Assembly: GCF_001261915.1 (NCBI RefSeq)
Contig: NZ_CVRT01000148.1
Coordinates: 49,159 to 113,158 of the forward strand
DNA from: Halorubrum sp. SD626R
Lineage (GTDB): Archaea; Halobacteriota; Halobacteria; Halobacteriales; Haloferacaceae
Direction: 5' to 3'
DNA: 64,000 nt
In this document: one piece after another, positions 52,051 to 60,777 of the stretch
Layout of the letters: each line of letters begins with the position of its first letter
Numbering within the stretch: the stretch's first letter is position 1
Notes under the pieces: model-generated
Database searches by the model: none
Seen by the model: only the letters and a program-made list of their open reading frames with translations
What the model was told of the DNA's origin: nothing
Program-made: the position numbers and the translations under genes

Positions 52051-55000
52051 CTAGTCTGACTGGCCGTTGTCGAGGTGAGTGTCACGCACCGATTGGAAGG
52101 TGTACACGTCGGTGAGCCCCGGCCGATCGATTGTGAACACCGCGGGGCGAGTCTGTTTCCCGTAGGTCTTCGTCACCCGCGGGTCCCCATCAGGCGGCGT
52201 GTTGAGCGCTTCGATGACGTCGTGGGCCGCCTCCCGATTTTTGACGATCCAGATGGCAGCGTCCGGGTCTTGGGCGGCGAGTTTGTCGTAATCCTCGGGG
52301 ATGGCCCGGCTGGCGTCGTTGTTGATCCGCTCGGCTTCAAGCGCGGCGACCACGTCGCCCGTCTCGTCGACGGCGGCCGCATCGAGTCGCCCCTCAGAGA
52401 CCTCGAAGTACTGCTCGGTCTCAACGGCTGGTGAGTCCGGATTCTCGACGTACTCGGCGGTGAGAAACTGGGTCCCGACCTCAACCATCGCCACGTGAAG
52501 GCTCGACTCGCTGAGGTCGCCGGCTCCGGCGCCGTGAGCGACTCCTTCGCGGTGGCGCACACCGATTGCGTCGCGGCCGTCAGGCGTGACCGTGTACAGC
52601 GTGTGTGGATACCGACAGTCACGACTGACGAGGCCTGCCTCGCGGAGCTCATCGAGTTCGTCGGCGTCGATGCCGACGTACTCACGGAGCCGGCGCATGC
52701 TGTCGCGGGTGATGTCGTATTCGAGTTCGGGGTCGTACTGACCCTGGTGGGCGGAATACACCGCTTGGAGGAAGCGGAGCCCCGCGTCACTGATTGGGCT
52801 TTCCTGGCGTTCCGCATAGGTAAGCTTGAGCGGCAGGTCACAGATGGGACAGTCGTCGCGATCGACCGACTCAGGATCGTGACAACAGCCGATCGCTGCC
52901 CGGAGCCCGTCCGGTGAGGGATCGTACCGCGTCTCACAGGCGACACAGACGAGCGCGTGGCGCTGGTCGTCGTAGGCAACCGGATCGGGGAGCCGCTCCG
53001 TGTACGGCAGCGCGGAGTCGATCCGCGCGGTCGACGCCGTAGCGGTGGGTTCTGTCTCGGCCTCGGTGTCGGGGACATCGTCACTGGTTCCTGTTGTCGC
53101 CTGCGTCGTCGTTAGATCGAGGCCATACACCTGACGCGTCCGGTCCCGACACGTCTCGATCCGGGCGGCAACCGCGGTTTCACGCGCCGGCCGGAACCCG
53201 TCTCCATCCGGATGCCCCGGGGGCAGCGGCGCGCTCGCGATCAAAAACGGATAGGGCGGCGTTGTGTTGAACGGTGCCGGAAGCCGCACCAGCCACTCGC
53301 CGCGGCTGAGCGCGCGCAGCCGATTGCCGACCGCCGCTGGATCGTGTTCGGCTGTTGCGAGCCGCTTCGTGAGCGCGTCATCGGCCGGTATGCTCCCCGT
53401 GACAATGGTGGAGACGTTGTTGAGCAGCTCAATGTACGCCGTCTCATCCCGGACGCGTAGCTGGCCGGGGAACTGTGTGGCGAGGGTAACACTACAGCCG
53501 AACGACCGCCCCTGGGCGAGTAGCTGGTCGACGATGCCGGAGGTGACGAGTTGCGCCGCCTCCTCAAGATACAGGTTGACCAGCGGTCGGTCGTCGGTGG
53601 CGGTGATCTGAGCGCGGCGCTGAAGCGCGGTCCACAGCTTCGAGAGGACCGTCCGCGCGAGCGCCTGCTGGCTGGCATCCCGCAGGTTTCCTGTGTCGAT
53701 GATGACAACTGCGTCCTCGTCGATCACCTCGCGGAGGTCAAGGTGGGGATCGTCGGCGTCGGGGACGTGGTTGAATAGCTGGCTGAGCCGGTCGTCGAGC
53801 GGGATCTTCTCGATGCGGTTGTGGACGCCCTGGAGCAGCTCGTCGAACGTCTGTTGGCTGTTGGCGGCGACGTTGTACAGCATCGACTGGAGCTCGTCGT
53901 CTACCACTGGCGGCGGCTCGCCTGTCTCGTGGAACCGGGCGGCGGCCTGCTGGAGCTCCCGGTGGGCGAACGCGTCGCTCCCGTGCACTGGGTCGAACAG
54001 CGCCTTCACGAGCAGCCGGATGATGTCGGGCGAGCGGACCGCTTGGTGGAACCGCTCGGCCCCCATGATCCCTTCGAGAATTTCGATGTAGTGATCCGTG
54101 AGATCCTCAACAGCGGTCACCCGGTCAATTCCGTCTGCGAGCTGATCACGGATATCGAACACTGAGAGGGCGGGCAGCGTCTCCGCGCAGTCGAAGTAGT
54201 AGACGTTCTCGAGCGTGTCGTACTCGGCGTAGTGGGCGCGACAGTAGGCCGTCGCCATGTCGTCGCCTTTCGGCGTAACAAGGATGTCGGCGCCGTCCGT
54301 GGCCGCGTGGTTCGCGAGCAGCCCCGTGAGCAGGCTGGTCGATTTCCCCGAGCCGGTCTTACCGAACCACGCCACGTGAAACGGTTGGAGGGCAGGTGGC
54401 ACGGCAATCGGTTCGGCGGTGGGCTCACCATCCTGATCGAGCGGCTGGCCGAGCGTGAGTCCGGGCGTCTGATAGCGGTCGAGTTGGCTGGCGGGCGGCG
54501 GCGGGAGCGCCGTCCGGTCAGCAGCGGTCGGGTCCATGGCGCGATCGCCACCCGTGGTGAGTGCGGGGCCATCCAGTAGGCAAACGGCTGGCGCGGTCGC
54601 GGCATCCATCACCAGTCCACGACTACGATTCGCCGTCCACGGGAGCGTCGTTTGGGGCGTCTCGTAGGTCGGCTCGTGAACCGTTCGTTCGCGGATGGCC
54701 TCGATGACCGGCGCGACCGCCTCCCCCATCTGTATCCGGCCGTCAATGGTGTAGTAGTCGCCGCTGAGTGTCTCGAGGGCGGTCGCCAGCCGGCGGGCGA
54801 GCGACCGTGCGTCGGGGCCGGCGATCACACACCGAGCGTTCGCGCAAAACGCATGTTGGGGGTCAGCCGCGGCGATCGACTCCTGCCGGCCGGCCGTCGC
54901 CGGATCAGGCCGGTCGGGGGTGGCTGTGGCCGCTCGCTCCCGGGCGTTTGTAGCTAGCACATCACCAATTAGATCATCAACAAGCCGGCTCCCCATGGTG

Positions 55001-55731
55001 TCACGGCCTTCATCGAGCTGGCGCTGTCGGTCGCGAGCGTCGCCGCGCCAGTCGCGGTAGCGCCGGCAGACGACCTGGTAGATGACGGCAGCAGTCGTGT
55101 CGGCGAGCGTCTCCGCAATCACCGCTAGCGGCGGCCGCGTGTCATCCGCGTCTTGGAACGCAGTCAGAGGGGTGAGCCGCGTCTGCCAGTCGTCACGTCG
55201 CTCGGCGTCACCCACCCACTCGACGGCGGCCAGTTCGGCGCTCGGGTCTGCGTCGTCGGCCGCTGAGGCTGTCTCCTCCGAGGGTGAGTCATCGACATCT
55301 GGATCTGTGGTCTCATCAGTGGGAGCGGAATCATCGCCGATGATGGTCTCATCAGCGTCCGGATCTGTGGCTTCAGCGGGCGACTCCGTCAGCGAGTCCA
55401 CCGGGTCGGGCGTGGCGGGCGTGAGTTCGTACTCGTTCGGGCAGGCGGTGCGTAACCCTTCTCGGAGTGGTTCGACGGGTGCGTCATCGATCCCGGCGTA
55501 CAGCGTGAGATCAGCGTCGGTGCCTGGGGGACGCTGGAGGCGAAACTCGATTGTTGGTGGGGCTGGCCCACCGAGCCGGCTCAGCCAACCGTCGGTGTCA
55601 GCGTCCGCGTCGATGCTGTGAAGCCGACAGAACCCCTGCTCGACGGCGTCAGGCGACAGCTGCGTGTCGGTCGGCCGGAGGCGGAGGTGCGTGGCATCCT
55701 GCGGCGGGGTGGGGTCTTGGTGATCCCCCAT
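52051..55731 (-). CDS. VirD4/TraD-type coupling ATPase with nuclease-like C-terminal domain
   Basis: The 1226-residue protein has an acidic N-terminal third and a HerA/TraG-type ATPase with Walker A WFGKTGSGKSTSLLTGLL near 455-465 and Walker B VNLYLEEAAQLV near 720. TLATQFPGQLRVRDE follows with the sensor Gln. Near 925-965 two CxxC pairs (CVACETRY, CPICDLPL) form a zinc ribbon. A winged-helix-like stretch follows. The last 130 residues contain RLDAAAVDETGDVVAALEAE, a D..ExE pattern like PD-(D/E)XK nucleases. Coupling proteins bring DNA to the mating channel; the added nuclease-like end is unusual. It is divergent from the ArdC-like gene. Confidence 0.82.
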   Translation of the reverse strand: MGDHQDPTPPQDATHLRLRPTDTQLSPDAVEQGFCRLHSIDADADTDGWLSRLGGPAPPTIEFRLQRPPGTDADLTLYAGIDDAPVEPLREGLRTACPNEYELTPATPDPVDSLTESPAEATDPDADETIIGDDSAPTDETTDPDVDDSPSEETASAADDADPSAELAAVEWVGDAERRDDWQTRLTPLTAFQDADDTRPPLAVIAETLADTTAAVIYQVVCRRYRDWRGDARDRQRQLDEGRDTMGSRLVDDLIGDVLATNARERAATATPDRPDPATAGRQESIAAADPQHAFCANARCVIAGPDARSLARRLATALETLSGDYYTIDGRIQMGEAVAPVIEAIRERTVHEPTYETPQTTLPWTANRSRGLVMDAATAPAVCLLDGPALTTGGDRAMDPTAADRTALPPPPASQLDRYQTPGLTLGQPLDQDGEPTAEPIAVPPALQPFHVAWFGKTGSGKSTSLLTGLLANHAATDGADILVTPKGDDMATAYCRAHYAEYDTLENVYYFDCAETLPALSVFDIRDQLADGIDRVTAVEDLTDHYIEILEGIMGAERFHQAVRSPDIIRLLVKALFDPVHGSDAFAHRELQQAAARFHETGEPPPVVDDELQSMLYNVAANSQQTFDELLQGVHNRIEKIPLDDRLSQLFNHVPDADDPHLDLREVIDEDAVVIIDTGNLRDASQQALARTVLSKLWTALQRRAQITATDDRPLVNLYLEEAAQLVTSGIVDQLLAQGRSFGCSVTLATQFPGQLRVRDETAYIELLNNVSTIVTGSIPADDALTKRLATAEHDPAAVGNRLRALSRGEWLVRLPAPFNTTPPYPFLIASAPLPPGHPDGDGFRPARETAVAARIETCRDRTRQVYGLDLTTTQATTGTSDDVPDTEAETEPTATASTARIDSALPYTERLPDPVAYDDQRHALVCVACETRYDPSPDGLRAAIGCCHDPESVDRDDCPICDLPLKLTYAERQESPISDAGLRFLQAVYSAHQGQYDPELEYDITRDSMRRLREYVGIDADELDELREAGLVSRDCRYPHTLYTVTPDGRDAIGVRHREGVAHGAGAGDLSESSLHVAMVEVGTQFLTAEYVENPDSPAVETEQYFEVSEGRLDAAAVDETGDVVAALEAERINNDASRAIPEDYDKLAAQDPDAAIWIVKNREAAHDVIEALNTPPDGDPRVTKTYGKQTRPAVFTIDRPGLTDVYTFQSVRDTHLDNGQSD

Positions 55732-55917
55732 GCGGTGTAAAATGTGATTTCAAAGTTGTTAATCTTATGCTAATATTGGTGGTATTGGCGTTGCTGTCAC
55801 CCTCAGAGAGCCAGTATGGCGTATCCTGGGGAGGTGTCGCCTCCACGTGTGTCGTCTCGACTGGCTGGCGAGTGGAATTGTCGGTGTTTGTGGCGCTCCC
55901 GAGGGGTGGGAGCGCGC

Positions 55918-56859
55918 ATGGCCGAATCCCACCCCGCGAGCGGGCCCGTCACGTTCGGTGACGCCGACGCCCGCACCGACGCGATGCATCAAGCGATCGA
56001 TCAGTGGCTCTACGAACTCGTCAATAGCGTTGACGAGGCACGTGCGAGTGAGGCGTTCCAGCGGTGGCTCGACGTCCAGAGTCAGTTCCACGACTACTCG
56101 CACCGGAACACGCTGTTGATTACGCTCCAGTGTTCGGAAGCGACGAAGGTTGCAGGCTATCGAACCTGGCAGGAAGAGTTTAACCGGCAGGTGAAAGAAG
56201 GCGAATCCGCAATCTGGATTTGGGCGCCACTCATCTCACGTCAGTGTCCCGACTGTGGGAACAGTCCTTCTTATCACGCGGACAGCGACTGCGCGTACGA
56301 TGAGACGCCACCCGATGAGTGGGATGAGGGCGTGGTCGGGTTCAAACCCGTTCCCGTCTTCGATATTTCACAGACCCAGGGGGAACCGCTGCCCGAGCTG
56401 GAGACGGCGGCTCAAGGCGAGGCCGATGAGCTGCTAGCTGGACTGCTCGCGGCAGCCGACGCACTCGGTGTGACGGTCGATGTGGTGAGTGCTGGCGTGT
56501 GGCCGCACGGCGACGCCGACGGCGTCTGTCGCCATGTCGACGACACACCCCACATTCAGGTGCAGGAGGCAGATCCTGCAGCCGTCGCGGGGACGCTCCT
56601 CCATGAGTACGCCCACGCGCTGTTGCATGACCCAGCGGATACCGCCGATCGCGAGGCGCGCGAACGTGAGGCTGAGGCGGTCGCGTACGTCGCCGGGCGC
56701 CATTTTGGGTTGGGGATGGACGGGTCGGCGCTGTATCTTGCCGCGTGGAGCGACGACGACGCAGATCGGCTCCTCGAGCGGTGTGAACGGATTCGAGCGA
56801 CGAGCACGACAGTGATCGACAGGATCGCTGCACAGCCCGATCCGATTGATCATGAGTAG
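55918..56859 (+). CDS. ardC: ArdC-like protein: N-terminal ssDNA-binding domain plus HEXXH metallopeptidase
   Basis: Start ATG 55918 (MAESHPASGPVTFGD) gives 313 residues; the frame upstream to 55816 reads non-coding. The N-terminal half shows the ArdC-N pattern: FHDYSHRNTLLITLQCSEAT, VAGYRTWQEEFNRQVKEGES and IWIWAPL. It is followed by a CPDC...C zinc knuckle and VVGFKPVPVFDISQTQGEPL. The C-terminal half has LLHEYAHALLH (zinc ligands at about 229 and 233) and REREAEAVAYV with the third ligand. ArdC of plasmids counters host restriction; whether this haloarchaeal form does is unknown. Confidence 0.82.
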   Translation: MAESHPASGPVTFGDADARTDAMHQAIDQWLYELVNSVDEARASEAFQRWLDVQSQFHDYSHRNTLLITLQCSEATKVAGYRTWQEEFNRQVKEGESAIWIWAPLISRQCPDCGNSPSYHADSDCAYDETPPDEWDEGVVGFKPVPVFDISQTQGEPLPELETAAQGEADELLAGLLAAADALGVTVDVVSAGVWPHGDADGVCRHVDDTPHIQVQEADPAAVAGTLLHEYAHALLHDPADTADREAREREAEAVAYVAGRHFGLGMDGSALYLAAWSDDDADRLLERCERIRATSTTVIDRIAAQPDPIDHE

Positions 56860-56916
56860 GCGGTGTTTGAGGAGTTCAGGCTCGGCTTTTTATTGTCGGC
56901 ACACCTACGATGTCGC

Positions 56917-57204
56917 ATGGCAGTGACGACGTACCGAATCGTCTCCGCAGATGAGTCGAACATCCACGACGAGCCCCATCTCGAGGGGAGTCGGGTGACG
57001 GTTCGACAGCTCCACGCCGCCGTTGAGGAGGCGGGTCAACGTCCCGATCGCGTCGCAGACCGCCATGGACTCGACGTCGGCGAAGTGTACGAAGCGCTTG
57101 CGTACTACCATCGGAACCCCGACGAGATGCGACGAGTCGAGACACGTCACACCCGCGCTGCTACGGAAGCAGCACGACAGTCTCTCGTGACGCCCGAGGA
57201 ATGA
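56917..57204 (+). CDS. DUF433-type antitoxin
   Basis: ATG 56917 gives 95 residues; tttttatt lies about 24-30 bases before it as a TATA box, so the transcript is probably leaderless. EPHLEGSRVTVRQLHAAVEE and GLDVGEVYEALAYYHRNPDE are typical of DUF433 proteins, small winged-helix antitoxins. Its stop overlaps the start of the next gene (ATGA), a DUF5615-type PIN-like protein. That is the known pairing for this toxin-antitoxin type. Confidence 0.83.
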   Translation: MAVTTYRIVSADESNIHDEPHLEGSRVTVRQLHAAVEEAGQRPDRVADRHGLDVGEVYEALAYYHRNPDEMRRVETRHTRAATEAARQSLVTPEE

Positions 57205-57542
57205 GCTATCGACTCCTTCTCGATGAGAATATTGAGTATCGGATTGTTCATAAACTCCGAAATTATGGACACAATGCCGAACATGTTTCTGATTTAACCA
57301 CCTTCGGGAAAGGTTCAATTGACAAGGAACTTGGCCAGTATTCGAAGTCAGACGACCGGCTAATCCTCACTTACGACGACGATTTTGTTCTGGAATTAAA
57401 TAGCTCGGTATATCGAGCAGTGCTGTATGTGAACGACGTGACGATCCCATCCAAGACGATTGCCGATGCAGTTCATCGGATGTCGAAACAGTATCCTCAT
57501 GACGAAGTTACTGGAGTCGTCTATGTTGACGATTGGATCTGA
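57201..57542 (+). CDS. DUF5615 PIN-like toxin
   Basis: The 113-residue protein has YRLLLDENIEYRIVHKLRNYG with the first acidic pair, DKELGQYSKSDDRLILTYDDDFVLEL with the central acidic cluster, and VTGVVYVDDWI at the end. DUF5615 proteins are PIN-like nucleases predicted to cut RNA. The neighbouring DUF433 gene overlaps by four bases and would neutralise it. Base composition is more AT-rich than the flanking genes, suggesting separate origin of the pair. Confidence 0.83.
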   Translation: MSYRLLLDENIEYRIVHKLRNYGHNAEHVSDLTTFGKGSIDKELGQYSKSDDRLILTYDDDFVLELNSSVYRAVLYVNDVTIPSKTIADAVHRMSKQYPHDEVTGVVYVDDWI

Positions 57543-57634
57543 GAATACGGTCCATCACTACACCCTCGATAAGAAAACACTTAGTGGGTCTTGGCCCAAG
57601 AAATAAATATCCCGATTTGACATCGGCGCTGAAT

Positions 57635-57913
57635 ATGACCGATTCAGAGACGCCTGATCAGCTCGATGCGAAACACGACCGCAATCGTGAGCAACGCATC
57701 GCGGCGATCAAACGCTGGGTGTCGTACATTCAATCGGAGCCGCCCGAGGTATGGGGGCCACAGCAGAACGCGGTGGTCAACGGTCAACTGACTGCCGCCA
57801 AACACGCGGCGACCTCAGCCGCGCATCAGCAACACGTGGCCGATGTTGCCCAAGATATTCTTGCGATCCAAGACGAGGACAGCGACACGACAGACTCGAG
57901 GACAGATCGTTAG
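57635..57913 (+). CDS. Small acidic plasmid protein of unknown function
   Basis: ATG 57635 gives 92 residues (MTDSETPDQLDAKHDRNREQ). An upstream in-frame start at 57533 is unlikely, because an AT-rich box aaataaatatcc lies 24-35 bases before 57635. The protein is helical (IAAIKRWVSYIQ, AAKHAATSAAHQQHVADVAQ) with an acidic tail, and has no recognised domain. It ends in a four-base overlap with the convergent PIN gene. Confidence 0.55.
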   Translation: MTDSETPDQLDAKHDRNREQRIAAIKRWVSYIQSEPPEVWGPQQNAVVNGQLTAAKHAATSAAHQQHVADVAQDILAIQDEDSDTTDSRTDR

Positions 57914-58305
57914 TACGTTTCAACCGGGACACCAAGTCGGTTGAAGTCCTCGACGTTGTCTGTGAGAACCGCGTCATCGAGGACATCAGCCATCGCGGCG
58001 ATGTAGCCGTCGTTCGCCCCGACACCCGCGCTTTCGCCGGCGCGGTCGTCTGCCGCCGCGAGGAGTTCACCAGCTCGCCGCGCGATCTCGTCGTCAACCT
58101 CGATACGCGGATATCCGAGCAGCCGATTGCGCAGCGCCTGTTCGGTGGTGGTGCTGCGGGCTGTCGCGACCCCATAGTAGGCCTCTGCGACGACTGGCGT
58201 CGGCAACCACTGCATCTCGCCGGTTTCGACGAGTTCTGCCCCTTTCGAGAACGCATCCGAATCTTCCGCCATGAGGTCGAAGAGATACGACGAGTCGATG
58301 ATCAT
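57910..58305 (-). CDS. vapC: VapC-type PIN toxin
   Basis: The 131-residue protein has MIIDSSYLFDLMAED with the first Asp, PTPVVAEAYYGVA with the conserved Glu, and GANDGYIAAMADVLDDAVLT with the third and fourth acidic positions, followed by DNVEDF. This full set of PIN residues predicts an active endoribonuclease. Its start overlaps the antitoxin stop by four bases, as in most vapBC operons. Confidence 0.88.
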   Translation of the reverse strand: MIIDSSYLFDLMAEDSDAFSKGAELVETGEMQWLPTPVVAEAYYGVATARSTTTEQALRNRLLGYPRIEVDDEIARRAGELLAAADDRAGESAGVGANDGYIAAMADVLDDAVLTDNVEDFNRLGVPVETY

Positions 58306-58550
58306 TCGGTGGTTTCGCTGGCGTCAAAGGCGGCCTGGGCAGCATTCAACCGGTCGCGGTCACGTCCGCGCAGATCCGTCACCGCTGTTTTGGCTGCGTC
58401 GGCCTCGTCCTCAGTTAGGAGCCCGGCAACATCACCCGGGTGGGGACCACGCGTCATGCGACGAAGCGTTTCTTCCATCGTTTCGTCACCCTCCTTGTGT
58501 GCAGTCAGCCACTCGTGGTATTCCTCTGATACTCGAATGGTTTTGACCAT
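58302..58550 (-). CDS. vapB: VapB-type antitoxin
   Basis: ATG 58550 gives 82 residues (MVKTIRVSEEYHEWLTAHK). It has a short ribbon-helix-helix-like N-terminus, MEETLRRMTRGPHPG, and an acidic helix-rich tail that would wrap the toxin. The start at 58589 would add residues that read as AT-rich upstream DNA. A TATA-like aatatat block lies just before the ATG on this strand. Confidence 0.78.
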   Translation of the reverse strand: MVKTIRVSEEYHEWLTAHKEGDETMEETLRRMTRGPHPGDVAGLLTEDEADAAKTAVTDLRGRDRDRLNAAQAAFDASETTE

Positions 58551-58734
58551 GTGATATATTAGGATATATGTGTTTAAGAAGTTTATCACGTAGTTTAAGA
58601 ATAATTTGGAGATGAATTTATAGGGGCATCCGTCACCAGTCTCTTCGCTCTACCAACGGGGTTGAACCCGCCTGGTCTGCTGGCTGGCTCGCCGTCCGTG
58701 TTGGTTTGTGGGGTGCCCCGAGGGGGTGGCCACC

Positions 58735-60405
58735 ATGTCCAACCAGGCCACATCCCCGGATCGATCCAGGACCGAGACGCGGGGTACCGAGACGGTTGAG
58801 ATGACCACGGCCGATCAGGTCGCCCAGTATCTGATCGAAGACCAAATGGCGGATCTCACGGATGCGGTTCGTGAGGCCGTCCAGAACGGGGTTGACAGTC
58901 CCGGGTCGTCGCGGGTGCTCGTGAGCGTCACGCCCGAGCGCACGGTTGTGTGTGATGACGGGACGGGCATTGATCTGGGGAGGGAGAAGGGGACGCGGGA
59001 TCTCTCCGTGCTTGGCGCGGGGACGAAAGAGCGAGCAGACGACACCACCCTCGGCGAGTGGGGGATCGGGACAGGTGCGATCATCGCGAAAGGCGCCGTG
59101 CGCATCTGGAGCGGGCGACACGCGCTGTGTTTCGACTATCAGGATCAGCGAACGACAGAGCCGTTCGCAGCGGTGGCTGGCGGTGAGGGCGTTGTCGTCG
59201 AGACGGAGCACGCGTTCGACGGTGTCTGCGTGACCATCGACCACTACGCGGGTGAGGTGCCCAATCCGGAGAGCTACCGATGGCGCCGAATCGTCGAGCG
59301 CCTCCGTGAGCGGTTCGCGTATCTCACCTTCCGGACCGACGTTGCGGTCGTCGTCAACGGCGAGCCCGTCGATCGCGGGCATCCGTTTGCGGGCGTCGGT
59401 GACAGTCGGGTGTCCGTAACGCGTGAGACCGACGACGCGTATCTGGCGATCGAGCATGCGCCTGAGGACGGATTGGACGTGTACAGCAACGGCCTCTTGG
59501 TGACCACCGATCACGACGTCGGCGTGGGTGGCGTCGTCGTCTCAAAGGGGAACCTGACACTCAACTTCGGGCGGACAGCGATCCAGTCGGGCTGTGATCG
59601 GTGGGGCCGGATTCAGGAGACGATCGCTGACGCACGGCAGGCCTTGTACGAGCAGGTGGGCGATGATGCGCTCGACAGCCACACACGCACAAAGATGGCG
59701 GAACTCCTGATCGGTGACGAGACGCTGCGTGAGCGCTGGCAGGATCGCGATCTCTTCCAGCTGGTGACTGAGACACCGGTGAGTCTCGCACAGATTCAGG
59801 CAGCGCCACAGATCGCCGTCCAGGAGGGCGCCAGCCACGGCGGGGATGCGCTCGTCGAGCGGGGTGCCATTATTCTCGATACGACCGATCCGGCCACTAA
59901 GCGGCTCGCGTCGGCAGCAGCAGAGAGCGACACCGAGATTGCGCTGCCGTCGCGGTTCGACGTTGCGACACGTGCTGAGGAGGCGGGCGTCTGGCAGGGG
60001 TACAGCCGGCTGGCGGACACCGAGCTCGCAACACGGCAGGCGCGATACCTCTTGTTCGCGCGGGCGCTGGCCGACGCGGTCGGGATCGACCGCACAATCT
60101 ACTGGGGTGAGGCGACCGCCGATGCGTGGACAGACGGTCGGTCCCGGATCGTGGTGACGGATTCGGCCGTGACGAGCGCGAAACGCGCGGTGTGGACTCA
60201 CGATCTCTTTCTCACCCTGTGTCATGAGGCGGCCCATGACCGGTCGGACAAGCGCCGAACAGCCCACGGGCGACGGTTCGAGAGCCGGTTTCGTGAGCTC
60301 GTCGAGGATCCCACGGTGCGGGCGGCGTACACCGAGCTCGTGATGGCAGTCCACGAGCGAGGGTTCCAGCCGGTGTTCCGCGACCGAGGCGTCTCGCTCG
60401 GCTAG
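58735..60405 (+). CDS. GHKL-type ATPase fused to a C-terminal HEXXH metallopeptidase-like domain
   Basis: ATG 58735 (MSNQATSPDRSRTETRGT) gives 556 residues. The N-terminal GHKL domain is clear: the N-box LTDAVREAVQNGVDS (Asn near 51), VVCDDGTGIDLG near 72-82 and LGEWGIGTGAI near 106-116. A transducer-like part follows (VVVSKGNLTLNFGRTAIQSG). The C-terminus has a Zn-protease-like LFLTLCHEAAHDRSDKRRTA (His-Glu-x-x-His at 497-501) with GRRFESRF after it. No named family with this fusion comes to mind. Its ATPase may gate or fold the peptidase. It is free-standing, between vapBC and small zinc proteins. Confidence 0.72.
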   Translation: MSNQATSPDRSRTETRGTETVEMTTADQVAQYLIEDQMADLTDAVREAVQNGVDSPGSSRVLVSVTPERTVVCDDGTGIDLGREKGTRDLSVLGAGTKERADDTTLGEWGIGTGAIIAKGAVRIWSGRHALCFDYQDQRTTEPFAAVAGGEGVVVETEHAFDGVCVTIDHYAGEVPNPESYRWRRIVERLRERFAYLTFRTDVAVVVNGEPVDRGHPFAGVGDSRVSVTRETDDAYLAIEHAPEDGLDVYSNGLLVTTDHDVGVGGVVVSKGNLTLNFGRTAIQSGCDRWGRIQETIADARQALYEQVGDDALDSHTRTKMAELLIGDETLRERWQDRDLFQLVTETPVSLAQIQAAPQIAVQEGASHGGDALVERGAIILDTTDPATKRLASAAAESDTEIALPSRFDVATRAEEAGVWQGYSRLADTELATRQARYLLFARALADAVGIDRTIYWGEATADAWTDGRSRIVVTDSAVTSAKRAVWTHDLFLTLCHEAAHDRSDKRRTAHGRRFESRFRELVEDPTVRAAYTELVMAVHERGFQPVFRDRGVSLG

Positions 60406-60440
60406 CGTGGGGGTTGTGTGGCTCCCAGTGGGTGGGAGCC

Positions 60441-60611
60441 ATGTTCACCCACTTAGTGTCGATCGCCATCGGTCGCATCGTTCGCCTACTCAAGCAGCCG
60501 CCGTGGGGATCGTGTCCACATCCACCGAGAGCGCGAGCACAGTATGCCACGCCACGGGGCCGACTCGTCGCCTGTGAGCGCTGTGGACGGGTCAAACCGG
60601 GTAGCTGGTGA
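60441..60611 (+). CDS. Small Cys-containing protein, first of an overlapping pair
   Basis: ATG 60441 gives 56 residues (MFTHLVSIAIGRIVRLLKQP, later GRLVACERCGRVKPGSW). One CPHP and one CERC element suggest a small zinc knuckle. The TGA at 60609-60611 overlaps the next ATG by one base. Short, with no named family; coding status rests on the Cys pattern and the overlap. Confidence 0.45.
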   Translation: MFTHLVSIAIGRIVRLLKQPPWGSCPHPPRARAQYATPRGRLVACERCGRVKPGSW

Positions 60612-60736
60612 TGGCGACCTATGACGCGTGTCCACGCTGTGGGGCGCCGGTCGCGATCGTCGTTGTGCGCGGCCCACAGACCGCGATCTGTCACCCGTGT
60701 GGACATCGTGTGTTGCCACCAGCGAGTGGGTTCTGA
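60611..60736 (+). CDS. 41-residue zinc-ribbon protein
   Basis: From ATG 60611 the frame reads MATYDACPRCGAPVAIVVVR, then a second CxxC in QTAICHPCGHRVLPP, and ends at TGA 60734. Two CxxC pairs 17 residues apart fit a single treble-clef or ribbon zinc site. It follows the previous small gene with a one-base overlap. Such mini zinc-finger proteins are common in haloarchaea; the function is unknown. Confidence 0.55.
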   Translation: MATYDACPRCGAPVAIVVVRGPQTAICHPCGHRVLPPASGF

Positions 60737-60777
60737 GAAAGGAATATACGCAGACATTGCGTACACGCACCTGCGCA

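Noticed and set aside
52173..53084. A 303-codon - strand frame inside the coupling protein gene
   Set aside because: It overlaps the same strand in another frame; the longer frame carries the zinc ribbon and ATPase motifs.
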